63,740 nucleotides of DNA from Phycisphaerae bacterium (GCA_025924315.1 JAICIO010000024.1:1-63740); one strand, 5' to 3'; numbered from the stretch's first letter, positions 1-8,136 are shown. Numbers and translations: made by a program. The notes: generated from the sequence alone by a model not told the origin.

Positions 1-1194
1 GTGGAGTTTGTCCGTGCTGATCCCGATCTCTGCGCCGAGGCCATATTCCCCACCGTCCGCGAAGCGCGTGCTCGCGTTGACCATGACGCTGGCGGAGTCG
101 ACGCGCGTGACGAATTTGTTGATCGAGTCGATCGACGTGCTGAGGATCGCGTCCGTGTGATGACTGCCGTAGTGATTGATATGCTCGATCGCCTCATCAA
201 GCGAATCGACGACCTTCACTCCCACGATGAACGAAAGATATTCTGTCTCCCAATCCTGAGGCCCGACCGCTTTAGCGGCAGGGAAAAGCCTCCGCGTCGC
301 GTCGTCGCCTCGAATTTCCACACCCTTCGCCGCCAAATCCGCACAGACCTTCGAAAGAAGATTTGGCACGGCGTCCTTGTGAAAGAGCAGATGCTCGACG
401 GCATTGCACACCGCGCCCCCCGGATAGCTCGTCTTCGCGTTCACACAAACCTTGCGAACATCATCTTCCATCGATACCGCCGAGGCATCGACGAAAATGT
501 GGCAGTTCCCGGTGAAATGCTTCAGCACCGGCATCGTCGCATCCTTCACCACCGCGCGGATCAGGCTCTCACCACCGCGGGGAATCACGAGATCGATGTA
601 CTTGTCGAGCTTCAGCAACAGGGGCACGAGCGCGCGGTCGGTCGATTCTACGATCTGTACCGCAGCCGCCGGCAATCCCGCTTCCGCGAGCGAACTCGAG
701 ATGATCGACGCGATCGCGCGGTTGGAATGAAACGCTTCCTTCCCGCCGCGCAGAATGACCGCGTTGCCGCTCTTGATGCACAACGCCGCCGCGTCGCTCG
801 TGACGTTCGGGCGGCTCTCATAAAAGAACAGCACGACGCCAATTGGCACGCGGCGCTTTTCAATCCGAAGACCGTTCGGACGGTTGTATCCCTCGATCGT
901 CTGCCCAACCGGATCGACCTGCGCCGCGATCTGTTCGACACCGACCGCCATCGATTCGACGCGCTTGTCGTCGAGCTTTAATCGCGCAATCAGCGCCGGC
1001 GCGAGGTCGGCCTTCTCCGCGGCTTCGATATCCTTCGCATTCGCTTCGATGAGCTCTTTCTTCCGGGCCCGGATCGCTGACGCCATCTGCTTCAGCGCCG
1101 CGACTTTGGCTTGTCCGGAGATGCCGGACAGCTCGTCGGCCGCCTTGCGCGCGGCTTTGCCAAGCGATTCCACATAGGCCTGCAGGTCTTCCAT
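1..1194 (-). CDS. proA: Gamma-glutamyl phosphate reductase (glutamate-5-semialdehyde dehydrogenase), 3' end cut by window edge
   Basis: This enzyme makes the second step of proline synthesis, the NADPH-dependent reduction of glutamyl-5-phosphate to glutamate-5-semialdehyde in the cytoplasm. The frame is open from ATG at 1194 to base 1, giving 398 residues of a family usually about 420 long, so only a short C-terminus is missing. The ProA signature ESRPNVTSDAAALCIKSGNA lies at residues 126-145. The catalytic cysteine is in GGAVCNAVEHLL near residue 263. The start is set by MEDLQAYVESLGKAARKAA, a normal ProA N-terminus. It is the last gene of a minus-strand run folP-cdaA-cdaR-proA, separated from cdaR by a gap of about 110 bases that holds an inverted repeat. 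Function is very secure; co-transcription with the c-di-AMP genes is inferred from order and strand only. Confidence 0.95.
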   Translation of the reverse strand, partial: MEDLQAYVESLGKAARKAADELSGISGQAKVAALKQMASAIRARKKELIEANAKDIEAAEKADLAPALIARLKLDDKRVESMAVGVEQIAAQVDPVGQTIEGYNRPNGLRIEKRRVPIGVVLFFYESRPNVTSDAAALCIKSGNAVILRGGKEAFHSNRAIASIISSSLAEAGLPAAAVQIVESTDRALVPLLLKLDKYIDLVIPRGGESLIRAVVKDATMPVLKHFTGNCHIFVDASAVSMEDDVRKVCVNAKTSYPGGAVCNAVEHLLFHKDAVPNLLSKVCADLAAKGVEIRGDDATRRLFPAAKAVGPQDWETEYLSFIVGVKVVDSLDEAIEHINHYGSHHTDAILSTSIDSINKFVTRVDSASVMVNASTRFADGGEYGLGAEIGISTDKLH

Positions 1195-1242
1195 AGCAGG
1201 GTATTGTAGGGAGGATAGCCATGCAGGAAAGTGCACGTAGCC

Positions 1243-1299
1243 AGCGGCACTCAAGTGCCACTGCCGGTATCGCGCTGGCAGTGGCATTTTAGTGCCGCT
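1243..1299. repeat. Nested inverted repeat between cdaR and proA
   Basis: The arms at 1243-1265 and 1277-1299 are complementary apart from two positions. Each arm contains its own small hairpin (GGCACT CA AGTGCC). It could terminate cdaR transcription or attenuate proA. The architecture matches the other intergenic elements in the window although the sequence differs. Confidence 0.8.
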
Positions 1300-1302
1300 G
1301 CT

Positions 1303-2430
1303 TCAACCGGCGCTCGATTTGTTCACCAGCTTAAACTCGAACAGCCGGTTCTCGTCCTGAGGACTGACGCTCACGCCTTTGGGCAGCACGTACAGCAGTT
1401 TCTTTGATTGAACCGTGCCGAGGTTTCGTGTGTCGCTGCTCGTAATGAGGAGCCATGCGCGGGCTTCGGCGCGGAGAGTGGAATCCGGCTTCATCAGCTC
1501 CTGAATCTTGTCCGCCGGGCCGATGACCTGAACGTTGGTGATGACCGGCTGCGTGAGCTGCACCTCGTAATCGCGCATCACCTGTGGCGCTCCGCCGACC
1601 CACACCGGCAGCGAGTTCAGCGTATCACGCGCGTCGGCGGCCTTCACTTCGATCGAGCCTTTCACGGTCGATTGGCTCAGCGTGACGTTGTCGTCCTGCA
1701 CCGGCGTCACGAGTGGGATGTTCGCGACGTTGTCGTGCGTCCCAGGTTGCTGAAGCACATCGAGCATCGCCAGATCGGCATAGACCTTCAGCTCGCCTTT
1801 GGCCTGATAATTTTCAACGACGGAATGCGGCGCGGTGATCTTCACGACCGCCGGCGTGAAGACCGGCCGGCTCGCGAGGGCCGCGCTATCGCTCGGTCGC
1901 ACTTCGACCGGCACTTCTACCGAGTCGAGGGTATCGATCATCACCTGAATGCTCTGCGGATGAATGGCGTCGACCTTCACGCCGTTATCGACGAACAGCG
2001 GATTGTTCGGAATCTGCAGCGTGACATCGACGTCGCGAAGTCCCGGTTGAAACGAGCTGGGCACATCGATCTGAATGGGCTTATCGTTCTTCGCCAGCTC
2101 GGCGCGAACAATGTCGAGGGACGATCGCGGCCCGCGAAGATCCGCCATCACCACGCGGTCGCCGTCGCGAACGAGTTTGACCACGCGATTCGGATCGTTG
2201 CTTTTGACGGAGATGAGAATCGGCACGCTCGGCTGCGGCGTTTCCTGCTCCCGCTCGGCGTAGACCCAGATGAGCAGCGTAAGCGGCGCCACCCACGCCA
2301 GTGTCTTCAGGCTGCTGACGATCGCATCACGCGAGGTATTCCGCCGAACCCATCGCCGGAAATGCGTCATCTCTTCCCGCACGCGACTCGGCGGTTGAGG
2401 GGAAGGCGGAGGTGTTACGGATGTGGCCAT
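1303..2430 (-). CDS. YbbR-domain protein, CdaR-like partner of diadenylate cyclase
   Basis: This 375-residue protein has a proline-rich, positively charged cytoplasmic N-terminus, one membrane segment at about residues 43-62 (ending LLIWVYAERE) and a large extracytoplasmic part made of YbbR-type beta repeats. In Firmicutes the YbbR protein CdaR binds the membrane diadenylate cyclase CdaA and modulates c-di-AMP synthesis. Here the gene lies directly downstream of cdaA on the same strand, the arrangement expected for such a partner. The gap to cdaA holds a 72-base inverted repeat. There is no glmM next to it, unlike in Firmicutes; instead proA follows. The family assignment rests on topology, repeat character and neighbourhood, and the CdaR role is inferred. 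Confidence 0.85.
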   Translation of the reverse strand: MATSVTPPPSPQPPSRVREEMTHFRRWVRRNTSRDAIVSSLKTLAWVAPLTLLIWVYAEREQETPQPSVPILISVKSNDPNRVVKLVRDGDRVVMADLRGPRSSLDIVRAELAKNDKPIQIDVPSSFQPGLRDVDVTLQIPNNPLFVDNGVKVDAIHPQSIQVMIDTLDSVEVPVEVRPSDSAALASRPVFTPAVVKITAPHSVVENYQAKGELKVYADLAMLDVLQQPGTHDNVANIPLVTPVQDDNVTLSQSTVKGSIEVKAADARDTLNSLPVWVGGAPQVMRDYEVQLTQPVITNVQVIGPADKIQELMKPDSTLRAEARAWLLITSSDTRNLGTVQSKKLLYVLPKGVSVSPQDENRLFEFKLVNKSSAG

Positions 2431-2453
2431 GATTTAGGTCTTCGATCGCTTCT

Positions 2454-2525
2454 GTAGGGTCCGCTTCAGCGGACCGGTTATTGCTTTTTAAACCGAAGTA
2501 ACCGGCCCGCTGAAGCGGACCCTAC
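2454..2525. repeat. GTAGGGTCCGC-family paired hairpin element (cdaA/cdaR gap)
   Basis: Two head-to-head copies of the unit GTAGGGTCCGCTTCAGCGGA + CCGGTTAT lie at 2454-2481 (forward) and 2498-2525 (reverse), separated by about 16 bases. Each unit folds by itself (GGTCCGCT / AGCGGACC) and the two copies pair with each other. The right copy has one change (CCGGCCCGC). Confidence 0.9.
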
Positions 2526-2550
2526 AGTTCGTCACTCATGCTTATCAGTT

Positions 2551-3387
2551 CTACGCCGCCTTTTTTTTTGCGATGGATTCGCTGCCATCGGATCGACCGA
2601 GCAGTTCACCGAGCAAGCCGCGCAATCCCTCGGGCGTGAGCTTGCGAATGAGCTGCCCGCGCTCCGCGATGCTCACGTCGCCAGTTTCTTCCGACACGAC
2701 GAGCACGACCGCATCGCTCTCCTGGCTCATGCCGACCGCCGCCCGATGCCGGCTGCCGAGCTCGCGCTCGAGCTCGCCACTCTCAGCCAGTGGAAATTGT
2801 ACGCCCGCATACGCAATGCGGCCCTGCGAAATCACAACGCCAAGATCGTGCAACGGCGAGTTTGGCCAGAAAATCGTGTTGAGCAGCGCGGCGCTCAGCT
2901 CGGCATTCAACTGTGTGCCACTTTCGGCGATACCACCAAGGCCGACTTCGCGCTCGATCGCGATGAGCGCGCCAATCTTCCGCCGCGAACAGAATGTCGC
3001 CGCCTCGACCAACTGCTCGATCTCTTCATCGACCTGATTTCCCCAGCTGCGGAACAGGCGCGTTTCGCCCAAGCGCATCAGCGCGCGGCGCAGTTCCGGC
3101 TGGAACACGACGACGACCGCCAGTGAGGCAAAGTACAAAAACTTTTCGTAGAGGAATCGGATGCGCTCGAGATGGAGCTGCTCGGCCGCCAGGTACACGA
3201 TCAGATAGAGTGCGATCAGGACGAACGCGATCCCTTTGAGCAATCGCGCGCCGCGCGTTCCGCGGAGGAACCGGATGACCGAATAGACCACGATCGCGAT
3301 GAGGATCATCTCGGTCGTGACCTGCCACCACGCGTGTCCGCGGAAGAAGACGCGGAAGTTGGTCAGGTTGAGCAGGTTCTTAAGCAT
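2551..3387 (-). CDS. cdaA: Membrane diadenylate cyclase CdaA (DisA_N domain) with variant DGA motif
   Basis: CdaA condenses two ATP to cyclic di-AMP at the membrane. The 278-residue protein has the family layout: three N-terminal membrane helices (about residues 24-40, 48-68 and 83-97), then the DAC domain. The conserved FQPELRRALMRLG stretch (95-107) and GSRHRAAVGMSQESDA (211-226) with the RHR motif are intact, as is VSEETG. The second catalytic motif, normally DGA, reads D-L-G at residues 181-183 (SPLHDLGVVIS): Asp is kept but Gly and Ala are replaced. The codons are GAT CTT GGC with no sign of frameshift. The gene sits between folP and the YbbR gene; folP-cdaA adjacency is known in other phyla. 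Activity is likely but not assured given the motif change. Confidence 0.92.
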   Translation of the reverse strand: MLKNLLNLTNFRVFFRGHAWWQVTTEMILIAIVVYSVIRFLRGTRGARLLKGIAFVLIALYLIVYLAAEQLHLERIRFLYEKFLYFASLAVVVVFQPELRRALMRLGETRLFRSWGNQVDEEIEQLVEAATFCSRRKIGALIAIEREVGLGGIAESGTQLNAELSAALLNTIFWPNSPLHDLGVVISQGRIAYAGVQFPLAESGELERELGSRHRAAVGMSQESDAVVLVVSEETGDVSIAERGQLIRKLTPEGLRGLLGELLGRSDGSESIAKKKAA

Positions 3388-3427
3388 CGCGATTTGCGCG
3401 TTCGTGCGGACAAATAATACATTTCGG

Positions 3428-3513
3428 AGAAGCCAGGAGCCAGGAGCCAGGAGCCAGAAGAACGAAAGCGGACCTGTTTTTTACTGGCTTCTGGCTTCTG
3501 GCTTCTGGCTTCT
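3428..3513. repeat. GGAGCCA / GGCTTCT tandem inverted repeat
   Basis: Four tandem GGAGCCA-like heptamers (3428-3460) face four TGGCTTC heptamers (3484-3513), able to form a long hairpin. The right arm runs into the folP reading frame and supplies its last codons, so the C-terminal residues SQKPEARSQ of FolP are repeat-encoded. It lies between cdaA and folP. Confidence 0.85.
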
Positions 3514-4356
3514 CTCTCCCACACTCATCATCGCCCGCATCATCTTCGTCACTTGAACCATCGGTTCGACATCATGGACACGCAGGATGGCCGCTCCGTT
3601 TGCGATCGACCAGGCGATTGTCGCTGCGGTGCCGAACTGGCGCCGTTTTGGGTCCGATTCGCCGGTGATCTTTCCGATGAATCCTTTGCGGCTGGTTCCG
3701 ATAACCACCGGCCGACCAAGCCGCTTCAGGCCCTTGAGTTCTCGCAGCAACGTCAGGTTGTGGTCGAGATTTTTCCCAAAACCAATTCCCGGATCGACCA
3801 GAATATTCCGCCGCTTGATTCCAGACTCGATCGCAACCTTCATTCGCTCGCGGAGAAAAAGTTCCACCTCGATGGCGACATGAGTGTAGGTCGGATGGTC
3901 CTGCATCGTCGCGGGCGTTCCCTGCACGTGCATGAGAATGATCGGCACTTCGCGCTTCGCGATGAGCGGAAACATCTGATCGTCATCGCGCCCAGCGGAG
4001 ATGTCGTTGATCAGGTTCGCCCCCGCGTCGAGCGCGGCTTGAGCGACGCGCGCGCGCGTCGTGTCGATACTGAGTGTGATCGGGCTGACTTGGCGAATCG
4101 CGCGGACAACGGGAAGGATGCGCTCAATCTGCTGCTCAACCGAAACCGGCTGCGAGCCCGGCCGCGTCGATTCACCCCCGATGTCGATCAGATCCGCCCC
4201 CGCGGACTCCATCTCACGCGATGCCTTCGCCGCAACTTCCGGCTTGAGATGATCCCCGCCATCACTGAAACTATCCGGCGTGATATTCAGCACGCCCATT
4301 ACCAGCGGCCGACGGGCGCGCTCATTTAGCCAGAGATTGAATTCTTGCGCCGTCAT
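3481..4356 (-). CDS. folP: Dihydropteroate synthase
   Basis: The enzyme joins p-aminobenzoate to 6-hydroxymethyl-dihydropterin diphosphate in folate synthesis. It is a TIM barrel with the DHPS signatures GVLNITPDSFSDGG near residues 21-34, DIGGESTRPGS near 60-70, LVDPGIGFGKN, and GTSRKGFIGKI near the C-terminus. I place the start at ATG 4356 (MTAQEFNLWLNERARRP), giving 291 residues. A longer in-frame reading up to 4512 would translate an intergenic inverted repeat and is rejected. The last dozen residues are encoded by a GAAGCCA tandem repeat. The gene precedes cdaA with about 90 bases between, and follows the GNAT gene with a repeat in the gap. Confidence 0.95.
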   Translation of the reverse strand: MTAQEFNLWLNERARRPLVMGVLNITPDSFSDGGDHLKPEVAAKASREMESAGADLIDIGGESTRPGSQPVSVEQQIERILPVVRAIRQVSPITLSIDTTRARVAQAALDAGANLINDISAGRDDDQMFPLIAKREVPIILMHVQGTPATMQDHPTYTHVAIEVELFLRERMKVAIESGIKRRNILVDPGIGFGKNLDHNLTLLRELKGLKRLGRPVVIGTSRKGFIGKITGESDPKRRQFGTAATIAWSIANGAAILRVHDVEPMVQVTKMMRAMMSVGERSQKPEARSQ

Positions 4357-4364
4357 AAAAGCAG

Positions 4365-4438
4365 TTGTCCACGAAGGGCACGAAGGGACACGAATCAGAA
4401 TTTGATCCTTCGTGTTCCTTCGTGTTCTTCGTGGACAA
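4365..4438. repeat. CACGAAGG-type inverted repeat upstream of folP
   Basis: Arms starting TTGTCCACGAAGGGCACGAA (4365 on) and ending TTCGTGTTCTTCGTGGACAA (to 4438) form an imperfect hairpin built of repeated CACGAA words. It fills the GNAT-folP gap. A related element lies at 32808-32882. Confidence 0.85.
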
Positions 4439-4454
4439 TTCGTCCGATTCGAAA

Positions 4455-4904
4455 TCACTCGAGCAGGTCCTTCTCGAACACCACGAGATTGTCCGCGTGG
4501 GTCGAATCCCATCGGATCCCCGCGATGTCATACCCGAGCGCGACCGCGAAGTGGATGAACTCGCGCTGGTGATTCATGCACTCGCAGCGGATGTATTCGT
4601 ACCCGTGATCCTTCGACCACGCCTGCTGAGCTTCCTGCAATTGGCGACCCACGCCGTGGCGACGTAGCTCCGGAACGACCGCGCCGAGCCAGTGGTAAAA
4701 CATGCCTGGCTTCAGCTCAAAGCCGATCCAGAAGCCGACGGGCCTTTCTTCCATGCGCGCGAGTAAGGTCAGCGTGTTGTAACGCCCCATAAACCGCCGC
4801 TTGAAGTAGTCCACTTCGCGCTTGGGGCGGAAAATGTTGTTGTAGAGCTCAACCGCCTGTGGCAGGAGCTTTTCGTCGGCGATAATGATGTCGGCCTGAG
4901 CCAC
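4455..4904 (-). CDS. GNAT-family N-acetyltransferase
   Basis: A 149-residue GCN5-related acetyltransferase. The acetyl-CoA binding motif A is visible as VVPELRRHGVGRQLQEAQQA (about residues 76-95), preceded by the beta-4 strand GMFYHWLGA and followed by a C-terminal strand region with FIHFAVALGYDIAG, the usual GNAT end. The substrate cannot be told from sequence. It is the first gene of the minus-strand run that continues with folP; the ATG at 4904 is preceded by AGGGAGG on the coding strand, a good ribosome binding site. The family call is secure and the role unknown. Confidence 0.85.
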   Translation of the reverse strand: MAQADIIIADEKLLPQAVELYNNIFRPKREVDYFKRRFMGRYNTLTLLARMEERPVGFWIGFELKPGMFYHWLGAVVPELRRHGVGRQLQEAQQAWSKDHGYEYIRCECMNHQREFIHFAVALGYDIAGIRWDSTHADNLVVFEKDLLE

Positions 4905-5079
4905 GGACGCAAACCTCCCTCACGGCAAGTGAGCAATTCTATCGCAACGGCCGCGCGTTTTCATCTGACGACATTTATGGCCCTTTCTCGCCGTGAAGCC
5001 GCGAGCTTGCTCGCGATGTGCAATCTGAAATAACTTGAACAGACCTTCGTTTGTTAAGAGGACAAGCGGAGGCGAATCT

Positions 5080-5889
5080 ATGCGATCAATTCGATGGATA
5101 TGTGCCGGTCTGATCCTCCTGACCACCCTGAACCTGCGCGCCGCGGACGACGCCCCGGTCCACCGCGAATGGACGGTCGATGGGGTGAAGCGCGAAGCGC
5201 TTGTGTACCTGCCGACCGACAACAAAACCCCCGCGCCCCTCGTCTTCGTCTTCCACGGCCACGGTGGGAATAGCCGGCAAGTCGCACGATCATTCCACAT
5301 TCACGACGTTTGGCCCGAAGCAATCGTCGTCTATCCGCAGGGATTGCCAACTCCCGGCAGGCTGACCGATCCCGACGGCAAGAAAAACGGTTGGCAGAAG
5401 GAGATCGGCGATCAAAACGATCGCGACCTGAAATTCTTCGACGCAATGCTCGAGTCGATCCGCAAAGACCAGAAGGTGGACGATTCGCGGATCTATGTCA
5501 CGGGCCATTCCAACGGCGGATCGTTCACGTATCTCCTGCTTGCCGCGCGCGGCGATGTCTTCGCCGCGATCGCGCCATCCGGCGCACTTGAAGCGCACGA
5601 CATCAAACAGATGAAGCCCAAGCCGCTCTTCCACATCGCCGGCGAGAACGATCCGCTGGTGAAGTTCGATTGGCAGAGGCAAATGATCGACGCGATGATC
5701 CGAAAGAACGATTGCGATCCGAAGGGCACAAAGCAGACCGATGTGATGACGCGCTACGAATCAAAAATCGGCGCGCCGGTCGTGACGTACATTTTCAACG
5801 GCGGGCACGCCGTCCCGCCCGAAGCGCCCGCGGAGATCGTGAAGTTCTTCAAATCGCAGCAGAAGCCGACGACGCAGCCGGCGTCCTAG
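5080..5889 (+). CDS. Secreted alpha/beta-hydrolase esterase (PHB depolymerase / LpqC-like)
   Basis: A 269-residue exported esterase. The start at 5080 follows AGCGGAGG and gives a signal peptide of about 22 residues (MRSIRWICAGLILLTTLNLR, then AADD). The oxyanion region FVFHGHGGN lies at about 57-65, and the nucleophile elbow GHSNG at 142-146 places Ser144. The likely acid is Asp191 in AGENDPL and the base His243 in NGGHAVPP. This pattern fits the polyhydroxybutyrate depolymerase / feruloyl esterase-like family (esterase_phb), which acts on short-chain or plant-derived esters; the true substrate is unknown. The C-terminus is the lineage-typical TTQPAS tail. The stop codon TAG at 5887-5889 belongs to a half repeat element (5886-5913). 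Confidence 0.88.
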   Translation: MRSIRWICAGLILLTTLNLRAADDAPVHREWTVDGVKREALVYLPTDNKTPAPLVFVFHGHGGNSRQVARSFHIHDVWPEAIVVYPQGLPTPGRLTDPDGKKNGWQKEIGDQNDRDLKFFDAMLESIRKDQKVDDSRIYVTGHSNGGSFTYLLLAARGDVFAAIAPSGALEAHDIKQMKPKPLFHIAGENDPLVKFDWQRQMIDAMIRKNDCDPKGTKQTDVMTRYESKIGAPVVTYIFNGGHAVPPEAPAEIVKFFKSQQKPTTQPAS

Positions 5890-5913
5890 GGCGTGCTTCA
5901 GCACACCGGTTAT
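5886..5913. repeat. Single GTGCTTCAGCAC-family hairpin unit forming the esterase stop codon
   Basis: The unit reads CTAGGGCGTGCTTCAGCACA then CCGGTTAT, a one-arm copy of the GTAGGG...GGTTAT family with the GTGC/GCAC core. Its second to fourth bases are the TAG stop of the preceding esterase gene. Confidence 0.8.
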
Positions 5914-5922
5914 GATGCTTCG

Positions 5923-7059
5923 ATGCGTTCAAGAACCATGTGGCACAGCCGCCCCCGGCTGTGCGTGCCGAAGCACAGCCGAGGGCGGCTGTGCCACATC
6001 ATCTTCCCGACTCTGCTTCTCATTACAGGCTGCGCGCGTTCGATGCAATCCGTCCGTTTGAGCGACGACGGCCACTCTTTCCAACTCGATCACACCGGCA
6101 AACCGTTCATCGCCTGGGGCCACAACTCCGGTCACGGCGGCGCGCTGCTGACCGATTTCTGGATCAAAGACTTTCCGCAGATTGAGAAGGAGTTTCACTA
6201 CGCAAAGACTGAGCTTCACACCAACGTGATGCGCATCCATCTCGACATGCCGAAGTTCATGCCGACGCCCGATCGCGTCGATGCGACCCAACTCGCGCAG
6301 CTGCGAAAGATGCTGAAGATGGCCGAGAAAGAACGTATCTATCTCGATATCACCGGCCTCGCCTGCTACCGCGTCGCGGATGTACCGAAGTGGTACGATG
6401 CGCTCGACGAAACGCACCGATGGGCGACCCAAGCGAAATTCTGGGAAGCCGTCGCCGAGGAATGCAAAAACTCGCCCGCGGTCTTCTGTTTCGATCTGAT
6501 TAACGAACCCATTTCCCCCGGCGACAAGCGCACCGACGGGAAATGGTACACTGGCGAGCTCGGCGGATTCTGTTTCATCCAGTTCATTACACTAGACCCA
6601 GCCAATCGTCCGCGCGAGCAGATCGCGGTCGATTGGATCCGCACCATGAAGCAGGCGATCCGCAAGCACGATCAATCGCACATGATCACTGTCGGCCAAC
6701 TGCCATGGGATGAAAAGTGGCACCACCTGTCCGGCTTCATCCCCGAGCAAGTCGCCAAAGATCTGGATTTCATCTCTGTCCACATTTATCCGCAGGCGGG
6801 AAAGGTCCCGCAGGCGATCGAGGGCCTGCGAAAGTTCGAAGTCGGCAAACCCGTCGTGATCGAGGAAACCTTCCCCCTCGCCTGCAGCGCGGAAGAATTG
6901 AAGCAGTTCCTCGAAGAGACGAAGGGCGAAGTGAACGGCGTGATCGGCCATTACAATGGCGAGACGATCGAGCAGCTTGCACCGCAGAAGGACATTGGCA
7001 AGCAACTCATGCGATCCTGGCTCATCCTCTCTCGCGACATGGCGCCGGTGCAGAAGTAA
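5923..7059 (+). CDS. GH5-like (cellulase-fold) glycoside hydrolase, probable lipoprotein
   Basis: A roughly 378-residue predicted glycosidase with a lipobox LLLITGC about 33 residues in, so probably a lipid-anchored export. The TIM-barrel clan-A pattern is visible: the acid/base glutamate in CFDLINEPISPG near residue 192 and the likely nucleophile in VVIEETFPL near residue 313, with YLDITGLACYR and SVHIYPQ as strand ends between. Substrate is unknown. ATG candidates are 5923 and 5938; a GTG at 5893 would lie in a repeat. Odd: an inverted repeat (5938-5999) encodes the first 20 or so residues (MWHSRPRLCVPKHSRGRLCH), so the charged n-region of the signal peptide is repeat-derived. It follows the esterase on the same strand. 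Confidence 0.8.
   Translation: MRSRTMWHSRPRLCVPKHSRGRLCHIIFPTLLLITGCARSMQSVRLSDDGHSFQLDHTGKPFIAWGHNSGHGGALLTDFWIKDFPQIEKEFHYAKTELHTNVMRIHLDMPKFMPTPDRVDATQLAQLRKMLKMAEKERIYLDITGLACYRVADVPKWYDALDETHRWATQAKFWEAVAEECKNSPAVFCFDLINEPISPGDKRTDGKWYTGELGGFCFIQFITLDPANRPREQIAVDWIRTMKQAIRKHDQSHMITVGQLPWDEKWHHLSGFIPEQVAKDLDFISVHIYPQAGKVPQAIEGLRKFEVGKPVVIEETFPLACSAEELKQFLEETKGEVNGVIGHYNGETIEQLAPQKDIGKQLMRSWLILSRDMAPVQK
5938..5999. repeat. GGCACAGCCGCC-family nested inverted repeat inside the GH5-like coding start
   Basis: The arms 5938-5964 and 5973-5999 pair with one mismatch. Each arm is also a hairpin (GCACAGCCG / CGGCTGTGC). The left end ATGTGGCACAG contains an ATG in frame with the glycosidase gene. 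Confidence 0.88.
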
Positions 7060-7068
7060 AGTGCACGC

Positions 7069-8085
7069 ATGCGGGTGCGGGAAGCTAAAGCAATCGCCGA
7101 GCAATGGGTCCGCGAAAATGCGTCGCGCGAGCCGAGTTTTCGTGGTGCTTTTTTCAGCGGATCGATCAGATCGCTTCCTCTCGACGCTGAGCTTCCGCCG
7201 ACTTCCGATGTCGACGTCTTCATCGTTGTCGATGTTGCAACGAGTCCTCCGAAGCTTGGCAAAATCTTCTTCCGTGGCGTGCTTCTTGAGATCACTTACA
7301 TCGCCGCGAGCGATCTTGCGGATATCGAAAGCGTCACGACGAATTATCATCTCGCGCCTTGTTTCGCGTCGGACAACATCATTGCGGATTCATCCGGTCA
7401 GCTACGAGCACTTCACCGTGCAATCGCTCCGACATTCCACAGCCCACGCGCAATTCGCGCGCGCTGCGAAAACGCCATCGCGAAGATCGAAGGCGGGCTG
7501 ACCTTCATCGATCCGAGCATGGACTGGCCTGATCGAGTGTTGTGCTGGATGTTTCCCACAGGCGTGACGACGCATGTCATCCTCATCGCCGCCCGACAAA
7601 ACCCAACCATCCGTCTCCGCTACCTCGCGGCTAAGAAGGTGCTGCAAGAAATGCATCGTGACGACTTGTATGAGCGATTGCTCCGTCTCCTCGGCGGCGA
7701 ATCCGTCACACGCGATGAGGTGCAGCGGCATCTGGGTCTGCTGGCGGAAGTGTTCGACGTGGCCGCGAAGGTTGATAAGCGGAAATTCTTCTTCTCTTCC
7801 GATATCACCCCGGCGGCCAGGCCGATCGCGATCGACGGCAGCCAGGGATTAATCGACGCCGGCGATCATAGGGAAGCGATCTTCTGGATCATCGCCACAT
7901 TCGCGCGATGCATAAAGATTCTCGATCTGAACGCCGACGAGCGCTTTTCGTCCGCGACTGAAGAGCTGCTCGGATTGAATCCAACGAACTTCGGCGCCCG
8001 GGCGACGGCGGTTCTCGACTTCCTTCCCCAGCTTCGCGCGGTCGCCGACGAGATCATTGACGCCACGAAAACGCGCCAAAGTTGA
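7069..8085 (+). CDS. Nucleotidyltransferase-fold protein of unknown role
   Basis: A 338-residue soluble protein. Near the N-terminus, GAFFSGSIRS (about 26-35) followed by TSDVDVFIVVD (about 45-55) matches the Gly-Ser ... Asp-x-Asp pattern of Pol beta-type nucleotidyltransferases, and EITYI about 20 residues later could hold the third acidic residue. The rest is alpha-helical, as in minimal or aminoglycoside-type nucleotidyltransferases. I see no signal peptide. It starts 9 bases after the GH5-like gene on the same strand, and the comM gene follows after about 50 bases. The fold call rests on one motif, and no substrate can be proposed. Confidence 0.7.
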   Translation: MRVREAKAIAEQWVRENASREPSFRGAFFSGSIRSLPLDAELPPTSDVDVFIVVDVATSPPKLGKIFFRGVLLEITYIAASDLADIESVTTNYHLAPCFASDNIIADSSGQLRALHRAIAPTFHSPRAIRARCENAIAKIEGGLTFIDPSMDWPDRVLCWMFPTGVTTHVILIAARQNPTIRLRYLAAKKVLQEMHRDDLYERLLRLLGGESVTRDEVQRHLGLLAEVFDVAAKVDKRKFFFSSDITPAARPIAIDGSQGLIDAGDHREAIFWIIATFARCIKILDLNADERFSSATEELLGLNPTNFGARATAVLDFLPQLRAVADEIIDATKTRQS

Positions 8086-8136
8086 ACTCGCCGCGAGCGA
8101 ACCGGTACACTTCGCAAACTTCGGGAAGGGGTCCGG

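Noticed and set aside
1-981. A 326-codon plus-strand ORF at the left edge
   Set aside because: The minus strand encodes ProA with its active-site motifs over the same bases.
3428-3513. CRISPR-like tandem repeats
   Set aside because: The heptamers abut without spacers and are simply the arms of one hairpin.
4357-4512. In-frame N-terminal extension of FolP
   Set aside because: It would translate the CACGAAGG inverted repeat, and MTAQEF at 4356 matches the family start.
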